Shown here: in pieces, positions 1-5,988 of the stretch
Layout of the letters: each line of letters starts with the position of its first letter
How positions within the stretch are numbered: the stretch's first letter is position 1
Assembly: GCA_934631985.1 (NCBI GenBank)
Contig: CAKTYE010000047.1
Coordinates: 1-20,085, forward strand
Direction of reading: 5' to 3'
DNA length: 20,085 nucleotides
DNA from: an uncultured Clostridia bacterium
GTDB lineage: Bacteria > Bacillota > Clostridia > Christensenellales > Aristaeellaceae
Position numbers and translations under genes: made by a program
The notes under the pieces: model-generated
What the model was told of the DNA's origin: nothing
Seen by the model: only the letters and a program-made list of their open reading frames with translations
The model's database searches: none

Positions 1-74
1 ATTTTGCCGGCCCCCGGTCGGCTTTGCCTACTTTGCCCGAGAGCAAAGTAGGTCGTCCGTCCGCAGACGGACGA
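1..74. repeat. Cluster of three adjacent short hairpins at the window edge
   Basis: Three inverted repeats lie head to tail. The first is a weak GC-rich one at about 7-23. The second has a perfect 10-bp stem, CCTACTTTGC at 28-37 with GCAAAGTAGG at 44-53. The third has a 9-bp stem, TCGTCCGTC with GACGGACGA, at about 53-74. No T tract follows on either strand, so this is not an ordinary intrinsic terminator. It is about 180 bases past the end of the glycosyltransferase gene and may be a dispersed repeat that continues beyond the window. Function unknown. Confidence 0.5.
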
Positions 75-194
75 AACACTCTCAAGCAACAAACCTCAGC
101 GCGGTCGTGTGCCGCCAATCCCATGCCAAAGACACATGTACATGTTTTTTCAAACGCCTAGCAAAAACCATAGCACTAAAGCAATCCCCACCCC

Positions 195-242
195 CAAAAC
201 CAAAGCAGGGGAGGCTGCTTCCCTTCCGGGAAGCACCTCCCC
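195..242 (-). terminator. Probable intrinsic terminator of the rimM-to-glycosyltransferase operon
   Basis: A long hairpin begins 13 bases after the glycosyltransferase stop codon. Positions 208-223 pair with 228-242 through a TTCC-type loop, giving about 14 base pairs with one mismatch. On the minus strand it is followed by a broken T run (TTTGGTTTT). The stem is strong and the T tract imperfect. No other gene follows before the window edge. Confidence 0.6.
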
Positions 243-255
243 CTCGCACTCCGTT

Positions 256-1041
256 TTATACCTGATTGCTCTTTTCACTCGAACTGTACCACCGCACCAA
301 CACCCGTGCAATGGGCGCAGGCCAAAACTTCCGAAACATCTCAAGATCCTCCGGCTGCCGTCCACCCTTTTCCAACACCTGCGTCGTGGTCGAACCTACA
401 TGAATGCGGTGCAGCATGCGTACCTCGGGATCGTAAGCAAACCGCCCCTCCATCAAACTGAGCCGCTCCCAGGTCTCCCAGTCCAGACTGGTGGTCATGT
501 CCGTGAAGAAAAGCGGCACGGGCAAACGGTTCAGATTGAACGTCACCGCAGGACAACAAATGGGATCACCCAACGCCAGCGTCCGATGCTTCATAAAGCG
601 ACTGACCTGAAACGCACGAATCCGCATCCGCCATAACAGCAAACGCTTGATCTTCAATAGGCGCGTCTGCGTTACACGCTCCTCGCCGCGCTGCTCCCCA
701 TAGTCGGAGAAGTAGATCAGCAGCTCAGGACAGGCAGCAGCCTTGGCGGCGGCACCATAACTGGGCAGATAGAGATCATCCTGATGGCAGAGCGTCACCA
801 GATCATACCCCGCCGCCTTGGCGCAGGCCAGGGCAAAGTTCCAGTCCGAGCCAATGCCGGGATGATCGGGATTCACATGGTATTCCGCACCATACTCCGC
901 CGCAATGCCCTCCAAATACGGGGAGGGCGTGGCGGTGCACAGCAGAATGGGGGAGGGACTTTCCTGCGCCTTCAGCGAGTCCAGACACGCCGTGAGATAG
1001 GGACTGTCCTTGTAGGCGCAGACGGCAAAACAATGCTTCAC
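256..1041 (-). CDS. Family 2 glycosyltransferase (GT-A fold), 261 aa
   Basis: Likely transfers a sugar from a nucleotide-sugar donor onto a surface glycan at the cytoplasmic face of the membrane. The N-terminus (CAYKDSPYLTACLDSLKAQ) is the first beta-alpha unit of GT2 enzymes. HQDD at residues 86-89 takes the place of the metal-binding DXD motif. SLDWETWERL at about 194 fits the acceptor or base region. There is no membrane segment, so it is probably soluble or peripheral. The start is GTG, with a modest GGAAGG site overlapping the end of the upstream gene; the gap to that gene is 15 bases. Its position after a DUF2142 membrane protein suggests work on cell-surface polysaccharide. Acceptor and donor cannot be told from sequence. 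Confidence 0.88.
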   Translation of the reverse strand: MKHCFAVCAYKDSPYLTACLDSLKAQESPSPILLCTATPSPYLEGIAAEYGAEYHVNPDHPGIGSDWNFALACAKAAGYDLVTLCHQDDLYLPSYGAAAKAAACPELLIYFSDYGEQRGEERVTQTRLLKIKRLLLWRMRIRAFQVSRFMKHRTLALGDPICCPAVTFNLNRLPVPLFFTDMTTSLDWETWERLSLMEGRFAYDPEVRMLHRIHVGSTTTQVLEKGGRQPEDLEMFRKFWPAPIARVLVRWYSSSEKSNQV

Positions 1042-1056
1042 GGGATACCGCCTTCC

Positions 1057-3078
1057 TTATCGCAGCATGGCCAGCAAAACGAGCTGCCCGCAGGTGATCA
1101 TCAGCAGTGCCAGATTGCTCAGGTAGAAGAAGCAATGCCAGCCTGTTTTGTTCATGCTGTTTTTCACTCCGTTGGGGCTGAGCAGCAGGAACAGGATCGG
1201 CAACACAGGCTGCAAATACCGCCCCTGTACGCCGCTGTAGCTGGTGGCTCCCACCGGGGAGAAGGCCACATACATGGTGGTGAACACGAGACCCACCGTC
1301 ATGCCGCCAATGATCAGCAGCCCCACCCGCTGCTGCCAGGTGACGCGCTGATCCAGGGCTGCGTCATTGTCCGTGTACAGGGTGAATAGCAGCAGCATCA
1401 GCCCCAGCAGCGACCAGGTGCCGGTCTGGTTACCCAGATAGCCGAAGCCCGTGCGCGCCGCCTCCAGGAAATACATGTTGAAGTTGTTGAAGATGGTGGA
1501 GAAGAAGATGCCCAGATACGTCAGGGGATGCGCCAGAATGAATTCGATCTGTGCATTGGAATCCGCACCATCGCCGCGAGAATCTTGAAGGTTGTTGATG
1601 TCGCCCGTAATGCTGGCGACCACTGCGCCCACCGCCAGGCACAGCACCAGCAGCGTCGCGAACTTCACATAAATCGCCTGCTTGCGGGAGGCAAACTTGC
1701 TGCGGGGAAGCATCAGCACCAGCAGCAGCATCGGCGCATAGACCGCCTTGATGGTGCAGGCCAGCAGGAAGCAGACATAAATGCCCAGCAGCCGCTGCCA
1801 GCTCAGACGGGTGCTGCGGTCCAGCATAGCCTCCAGCGTCAGCGCCGTGCCAAGGAAGCACAGGCCGGAGCAAAGCGGGTCATAGGACAGGCTGCATGCC
1901 ATGTACATGGGGGAGGGCATCAGCGCCAGCACCGCAAAGGTCAGCTTGAACCGCTTCAGTCGGCGGATGGCGAAGAAGCACAGCGCCACATAGGCCAGCA
2001 GATTGAACAGGCGGCTGAGGATCATCTGCACGGACATGGGCGCACCCAGTACGCGCCCCAGCAGCATGCCCAGTGCCGATGGGAGATACCCCGTGTTGAT
2101 GAGCTGCCACTGGTTGAGGGTCGTTTCCTCATGCACCTCGTTCATGGCGGGCTGATCCAGCAGAGCGGTCAGACGCGCATGGTCGATGGCAGTGTCGGCA
2201 GGATCCTTCATGAAGTCCTTCCCCTGGTACGTCCAGGAGTAGGAAACCTGGCTGTCCGCTGCGTCCGTTGCATGGACATACCGTCCCCAGGAAAGCGACC
2301 AGACATTGCCGAAGTGCGTCTCATCGTCATAGCTGAGACCCGTGAAGGGCGGCAGGCACAGGGTCATGAACAGCCCGAAGCACAGCGCCACGATCAGGAA
2401 GCCGTACTCCGCCTTACGCCCGATCAGCTCCCGCAGCAGCCACAGCAGGCACACCGCCGCGGCAGTCAGCCCGCTGAACAGCATCCGCTGCACATGCAGG
2501 CGGGGCAGGTTGTCCACCACCACATTGCTCAGCGTGATGCCCGCCTCGTCGCAGGTCAGCGTCAGGCTGGTGATCTGCGCGTCAATGATGACGTCATCGG
2601 CGGGAGAGGAGAGGTAGAAAATGCTTGTATACTGCTGGGTGGAGCCATCCGCCAGGGTGCAGGTCACGGTATAGGCCATGCCGGTGCTGGTGGCGGAATT
2701 GTTAACCTCGCCCTCCACGCGCAGGTGATGCACATAGCCCTCATAGGCCAGCGCCAGCGGCTGTCCCGCAAGGATGGTCGGGGTGGAAGGGTCGGCAGTG
2801 GATGCATCGTCCGCTGCGTAGTCTTCATCCTCTGCATCCTCCTCGGCGGCATAGTCCTCATTCGCAAAATCCTCATCGGCAAAGTCTTCCTCCTCGGAGA
2901 ATTCGTCCGCCGGGGCTTCGCCGATTTCGGCCTGGGTCAGGTCAAGCGCGATCTCGCCGCGCTGCCCCTCCGGCAGACGCAGCAGAGACAGATTACATAT
3001 CCCCTCCACGCCAAAGGTCACCGCCGCGACGATCACCACGGCGAGCAGTATTTGCAGCAGCGAATGCTTCTTACGCAT
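1057..3078 (-). CDS. DUF2142-family multi-pass membrane protein, 673 aa
   Basis: A large integral membrane protein of the DUF2142 type, often found in surface polysaccharide loci and thought to be glycosyltransferase-like. An N-terminal membrane anchor (about residues 8-27) is followed by an outside segment with a strongly acidic stretch (58-92), then a beta-rich domain to about residue 200, then roughly ten hydrophobic helices. Family signs are the SYDP element after the PSPMYMACSL helix and GVQGRYLQPVLPILFLLLSP near the C-terminus. The ATG start has AAAGGAG 8 bases upstream and overlaps the upstream gene by 8 bases, so the two are probably translationally coupled. The acidic insert is unusual. 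The enzymatic role is an inference from the family. Confidence 0.82.
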   Translation of the reverse strand: MRKKHSLLQILLAVVIVAAVTFGVEGICNLSLLRLPEGQRGEIALDLTQAEIGEAPADEFSEEEDFADEDFANEDYAAEEDAEDEDYAADDASTADPSTPTILAGQPLALAYEGYVHHLRVEGEVNNSATSTGMAYTVTCTLADGSTQQYTSIFYLSSPADDVIIDAQITSLTLTCDEAGITLSNVVVDNLPRLHVQRMLFSGLTAAAVCLLWLLRELIGRKAEYGFLIVALCFGLFMTLCLPPFTGLSYDDETHFGNVWSLSWGRYVHATDAADSQVSYSWTYQGKDFMKDPADTAIDHARLTALLDQPAMNEVHEETTLNQWQLINTGYLPSALGMLLGRVLGAPMSVQMILSRLFNLLAYVALCFFAIRRLKRFKLTFAVLALMPSPMYMACSLSYDPLCSGLCFLGTALTLEAMLDRSTRLSWQRLLGIYVCFLLACTIKAVYAPMLLLVLMLPRSKFASRKQAIYVKFATLLVLCLAVGAVVASITGDINNLQDSRGDGADSNAQIEFILAHPLTYLGIFFSTIFNNFNMYFLEAARTGFGYLGNQTGTWSLLGLMLLLFTLYTDNDAALDQRVTWQQRVGLLIIGGMTVGLVFTTMYVAFSPVGATSYSGVQGRYLQPVLPILFLLLSPNGVKNSMNKTGWHCFFYLSNLALLMITCGQLVLLAMLR

Positions 3079-3718
3079 GCTTACGCTCCTTTCCCGTCAG
3101 CGGCAGGCACAGCAGTGCGCAGATTGCCAGCGCTGCCAGCGCATAAGCGCCCTGCCAGCCGTAAGTTTTCTTACCGTACACTACCCGCAGGTTCACCATG
3201 CTTTCCGTATCCACAGAGCCGTCCGCCAGGGTCAGCGTCCCGGCAGGGGCATCCTCAGCACGGTCGCCCATGCGCAGGGTCACGCCCTTGCCTTCGGTAC
3301 AGGTGCTGGTGGCGTTCAGGGTAAAGACCGACCCTGCAGCGTGATCCACGCTGACCGTCAGCGGCAGGGAGACGAACGCATTATTGCGCAGCTCGCTGAC
3401 CTCCCAGGTCTGGCTGGCAACCTCCTTGCCGGTGCTGTCCATCAGGGTCAGGGTCAAGGTGCCGCTCTTGGGTTTCTTGTTGTAGTTGGAGAACATGACC
3501 TCCACCGCCAGCGGATGGTCCTGGGTGAAGGTAAACGCCTGGGTGACAGGCTGCTCGGTGAGCTGCCCCACGCCCGTGCGGTGCTTGGACACATAGTCGA
3601 AAACGGTTTCATCCGTGCGGGTGTCCAGCAGAAAGACTGCGACGCTACCGCACGCAAGCACCAGAGCCAGCAGGATCAGAAAGACTCGCGCCCCGGTCTG
3701 CGATGCTTGTTTTTTCAT
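3071..3718 (-). CDS. Membrane-anchored protein with an extracellular beta-sandwich-like domain, 215 aa
   Basis: Function not recognised. An N-terminal membrane segment (about residues 8-32) leads into an outside domain rich in alternating beta strands (for example SGTLTLTLMDSTGKEV), then a C-terminal membrane helix and a basic tail (GKERKHA). The lone outside domain resembles the jelly-roll regions that precede membrane cores in DUF2142 and related surface-glycan proteins, so it may partner the next gene. I chose the ATG at 3718 because AAGGAGG sits 11 bases upstream; an in-frame TTG at 3727 is too close to that site. It begins 16 bases after the upstream stop and overlaps the DUF2142 gene by 8 bases. 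Confidence 0.75.
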   Translation of the reverse strand: MKKQASQTGARVFLILLALVLACGSVAVFLLDTRTDETVFDYVSKHRTGVGQLTEQPVTQAFTFTQDHPLAVEVMFSNYNKKPKSGTLTLTLMDSTGKEVASQTWEVSELRNNAFVSLPLTVSVDHAAGSVFTLNATSTCTEGKGVTLRMGDRAEDAPAGTLTLADGSVDTESMVNLRVVYGKKTYGWQGAYALAALAICALLCLPLTGKERKHA

Positions 3719-3734
3719 GATAGACAATTCCTCC

Positions 3735-4103
3735 TTATCGACGGGTTCGCAAACATGTAATGGTCATATAGCCGATGAAGCTGCATTCCACCAGCACAAC
3801 CGTGCCGTTTTGCGTTGCCAGCAGGGAAAGCAGCGGAAGCTGCCAGCCGAAGATTACTGCGCCGTATTGATAGGCCACCGTCAGCGCCAGCAGCAGCGCC
3901 GGAACCCACAGCAGGTGTCCGAAAGGCTCCTTGCGCTTGCCAGCGCCGCTCAGGGGCAGCAGCAGCGCCAGAAAGCCGCCCAGCAGCAGGCCGCGCAGCA
4001 CATTGCTGAAAAAGCCCAGCGTCCCCAGCAGCGGAAAAAGCCAGCACAAGGCCGCTGCCAGCAGCAGCGGCACAAGGATTACGACAAGCTTTCTTGTGAA
4101 CAT
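3735..4103 (-). CDS. Small hydrophobic membrane protein, about four helices, 122 aa
   Basis: Function not recognised. From the chosen ATG the protein begins MFTRKLVVILVPLLL and has about four hydrophobic segments (near residues 5-25, 29-50, 63-83 and 90-115), separated by a basic loop (GAGKRKEP), and ends CLRTRR. Size and topology recall GtrA-like or small flippase-associated proteins, but I see no diagnostic motif. A longer in-frame reading would start at 4214, but those extra 37 residues are soluble, low in quality and lie entirely inside trmD. The start at 4103 has GGAGGAG upstream and overlaps the trmD end by 25 bases, which suggests coupled translation. Confidence 0.7.
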   Translation of the reverse strand: MFTRKLVVILVPLLLAAALCWLFPLLGTLGFFSNVLRGLLLGGFLALLLPLSGAGKRKEPFGHLLWVPALLLALTVAYQYGAVIFGWQLPLLSLLATQNGTVVLVECSFIGYMTITCLRTRR

Positions 4104-4828
4104 GCGGTCTTCATCTCCTCCAGCATGCGCCGCTCCTTGTCGGTCAGGGGGGCGCTTTCCAGCAGATCGGGACGGAAGCGGAGCGTCGCACGCAGGGATT
4201 CCTGCCGTCGCCATGCACGGATCTTGGCATGGTCGCCGTTCAGCAGCACCTCCGGCACCTCCAGCCCGGCAATTTCCCGCGGACGGGTGTATTGCGGATA
4301 TTCCAGCAGCCCATCGGAGAAGCTCTCCTCCTCGGGGCTTTCACTGGAGCCAAGCACGCCGGGAATGAATCGGCTTACGCAATCCACCAGCACCATGGCA
4401 GCCAGCTCGCCGCCCGTGAGGATGTAGTCCCCAATGCTGATCTCCTCGTCAATGCATACATCCAGCGCCCGCTGATCCACGCCCTCGTAATGTCCGCAGA
4501 GCAGCACCAGCTCGTCCTCCTTTGCCAGCTCCCGCGCCTTGGCGGTGGAAAGCTTGCTGCCGCGCGGCCCCAGAAAAATGCGCCTGCCATGGAAGTCCTC
4601 GCCGGTGACGGACTGCATTGCCGCCAGGATGGGCTGCGCCATCATGACCATGCCTGCGCCGCCGCCGAAGGGGTAATCGTCGGTGTTCTTGTGCTTGCGG
4701 TTGGAAAAGGGACGGATGTCCACGCAGGTCACATCCAGCAGCCCCTGCTCCCGGGCGCGGCCCAGAATGCTGGCGTTCAGCACGCTTTCAAACATTTCGG
4801 GAAAGATGGTCAGGATCTTAATCTTCAA
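4079..4828 (-). CDS. trmD: tRNA (guanine-N1-)-methyltransferase TrmD, 249 aa
   Basis: Methylates G37 next to the anticodon of tRNAs reading CNN codons, using S-adenosylmethionine, which prevents +1 frameshifting. The SPOUT trefoil-knot signature is clear: LLCGHYEGVDQRALD, then EISIGDYILTGGELAAM. SFSDGLLEYPQYTRP carries the conserved catalytic aspartate (D169 in E. coli). The C-terminal helical domain follows. I set the start at the TTG at 4828, which gives the family N-terminus MKIKILTIFPEMF, with AGGTGG about 9 bases upstream. A TTG at 4846 would add six unconserved residues. It overlaps rimM by 11 bases. The usual downstream partner rplS is absent; membrane-protein genes follow instead. Confidence 0.96.
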   Translation of the reverse strand: MKIKILTIFPEMFESVLNASILGRAREQGLLDVTCVDIRPFSNRKHKNTDDYPFGGGAGMVMMAQPILAAMQSVTGEDFHGRRIFLGPRGSKLSTAKARELAKEDELVLLCGHYEGVDQRALDVCIDEEISIGDYILTGGELAAMVLVDCVSRFIPGVLGSSESPEEESFSDGLLEYPQYTRPREIAGLEVPEVLLNGDHAKIRAWRRQESLRATLRFRPDLLESAPLTDKERRMLEEMKTACSQESLS

Positions 4829-5342
4829 AGACAGCCACCTCGGCAAGGGCGTCCGACTGGACGCGGATCACCTGCGCGTCAATGTCCACCGCCGTGAACA
4901 CGCGCTTCAGGGCGGGAGCCATCATGCTGCCCCGGGGCGTTTTGAACACATAAGTGTCCACCGACCCATATTGCAGCACGTCGGTCAGCGTACCGATCTC
5001 CTCGCCCTTTTCATCGACGGCCTTGCAGCCGATCAACTCGCTGATATAGACCGCGTCCTCGGGCAGCTGGGCGGCATGCGCACGGTCGATCCACAGTTCC
5101 TTTCCGCGCAGCGCCTCGGCGGCTTCCCGCGTCTGCGCATCGCCCAGGGTCACATAGGCAAAGCCATCATGCACCCGGGAGCAGTGCGCTTCGTGGGGGA
5201 TGTAGCTTTCGCCCTCCTTCATATAGAGAGTCGTCCAATCCAAAAACATTTCCGGCTCTGCTGCATAAGGCTTTACCTTGACCTCGCCCCGAACCCCCTG
5301 GGGCCGCAGCACCTCGCCGATCATCAAATACGAGACTGACAA
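4818..5342 (-). CDS. rimM: Ribosome maturation factor RimM, 174 aa
   Basis: Assists assembly of the 30S head by binding ribosomal protein S19. The N-terminal RimM domain is shown by MIGEVLRPQGVRGEVKVKP near the start. The C-terminal PRC-barrel domain follows, with VYISELIGCKAVDEKGEEIG and later TYVFKTPRGSMMAPALKRV. The length is normal. The start is TTG at 5342, supported by AGGAG 9 bases upstream; the ATG at residue 7 would cut into the conserved N-terminus. It is the first gene of its operon, with a promoter about 30 bases upstream. The usual upstream partners rpsP and the KH-domain gene are not present. Confidence 0.95.
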   Translation of the reverse strand: MSVSYLMIGEVLRPQGVRGEVKVKPYAAEPEMFLDWTTLYMKEGESYIPHEAHCSRVHDGFAYVTLGDAQTREAAEALRGKELWIDRAHAAQLPEDAVYISELIGCKAVDEKGEEIGTLTDVLQYGSVDTYVFKTPRGSMMAPALKRVFTAVDIDAQVIRVQSDALAEVAVFED

Positions 5343-5376
5343 CGTTCGTTACTCCTTTGCATACAGGGATAAGGAT

Positions 5377-5405
5377 AGCATATCACGGATGCCCAAAGGA
5401 TGCAA
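5377..5405 (-). promoter_or_regulatory. Predicted promoter of the rimM-trmD operon
   Basis: On the minus strand TTGCAT (5405-5400) and TATGCT (5382-5377) are exactly 17 bases apart, and TG lies one base before the -10 hexamer, making an extended -10. Transcription would start near 5370, giving a leader of about 30 bases before the rimM TTG, with AGGAG well placed. The -35 is weak, but the extended -10 compensates. Confidence 0.6.
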
Positions 5406-5602
5406 GAGCCGAGGAAAAAGGAAAATCGAACCCAGGGTGAAAGCATCGAAAAGTATTTGATAAACAGCAAGGGAAAGAAGCGCTGCTTCTATTCGAAAAG
5501 CTGATTCCCACACACCGGAAAGCAAACAGTTTATAAAGTAACAGCTAAAAGCATAAAACTTCTGCACGAAAAGCCGCGTTTTGCAACAGAGATGCACCCA
5601 GG
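5406..5602. other. Non-coding stretch upstream of the rimM promoter
   Basis: This segment is visibly richer in A and T than the surrounding genes. I see no gene, RNA or strong repeat in it. A 120-codon minus-strand frame crosses it (5349-5711), but it begins inside a repeat copy, lacks a ribosome binding site and encodes no recognisable domain. The AT-rich block may serve as an upstream promoter element or hold a second, weaker promoter. Confidence 0.5.
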
Positions 5603-5686
5603 CCGCTCCCACACCAAAAGCCTCCCTCCGCAGAGGGAGGACAGCCGCCCCAAGGCGGCAGGAGGATACTCTCACAAGCTGCATCT
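5603..5686 (+). repeat. Modular two-hairpin intergenic repeat, copy 1
   Basis: The copy has a left flank CCACACCAAAAG, a first palindrome CCTCCCTCCGCAGAGGGAGG (5621-5640), a second hairpin GCCGCCCC-AA-GGCGGC, then GGAGGATA and a right end AGCTGCAT. It is nearly identical over about 70 bases to the copy at 16975-17050. The strand given is arbitrary: it is the orientation in which the left flank comes first. Confidence 0.75.
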
Positions 5687-5710
5687 TCCCATACCCCACA
5701 TCAAGGCACA

Positions 5711-5786
5711 TCCCCCTTGCCTCCTTCCGCAGAAGGAGGGGGACCGCCTGCCGCCAGGCAGGTGGTGGAGGATAAACTCCCCCGCT
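5711..5786 (+). repeat. Modular two-hairpin intergenic repeat, copy 2
   Basis: Same order of modules as copy 1, with compensated changes. The first palindrome is CCTCCTTCCGCAGAAGGAGG (5720-5739), where both arms changed together. The second hairpin is GCCTGCC-GCCA-GGCAGG. It then has the shared right part GGAGGATAAACTCCCC and a GCTG end. The paired changes in the stem suggest that the fold, and not only the sequence, is kept. Confidence 0.7.
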
Positions 5787-5838
5787 GGAGTATCAAATCG
5801 TTTATAAAAAATATCATTATGCCGCATGAACGCAGCGA

Positions 5839-5899
5839 AGCCGCCCCCACACCCAAAGCCTCCCTTGACAGGGGAGGTGCCCCGAAGGGGCGGAGAGGT
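5839..5899 (+). repeat. Modular two-hairpin intergenic repeat, diverged copy 3
   Basis: Shares the left flank with copy 1 (GCCGCCCCCACACCCAAAG against GCCGCTCCCACACCAAAAG). It has a related first hairpin (CCTCCC-TTGACA-GGGGAGG, 5859-5877) and a second hairpin GCCCCGAAGGGGC (5879-5891). The right end is not recognisable, so this copy is truncated or diverged. It lies just past the gpmI terminator. Confidence 0.6.
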
Positions 5900-5912
5900 T
5901 CCGTCCCCTCCC

Positions 5913-5957
5913 AAAATAAAAAGCACACCGCCCATGCTCCTTTCGCACAGACGGTGT
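5913..5957 (-). terminator. Intrinsic terminator of gpmI
   Basis: On the minus strand ACACCG (5957-5952) pairs with CGGTGT (5930-5925) across a loop of about 21 bases, and the stem is followed by GC and TTTTTATTTT (5922-5913). It begins about 30 bases after the gpmI stop. The stem is short but the T tract is strong. Confidence 0.65.
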
Positions 5958-5988
5958 ACCTTTCACCTATGTCAGCCGAAAGCCTGCC

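Noticed and set aside
1528..3324. A 598-codon plus-strand frame opposite the DUF2142 gene
   Set aside because: Low-complexity Gln/Arg/His-rich translation with no domain; the opposite strand has good ribosome binding sites, overlaps and family motifs.
4104..4214. N-terminal extension of the 122-residue membrane protein
   Set aside because: The extra 37 residues are hydrophilic and lie fully inside trmD; the internal ATG has a GGAGGAG site and gives a clean membrane-protein start.
5349..5711. A possible 120-residue minus-strand gene between gpmI and rimM
   Set aside because: Its first third is repeat sequence, it lacks a ribosome binding site and it runs through the rimM promoter; no conserved features.
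5603..5899. CRISPR array
   Set aside because: The repeats are long, two-hairpin, unevenly spaced and diverged, with no unique spacers of uniform length and no cas genes.
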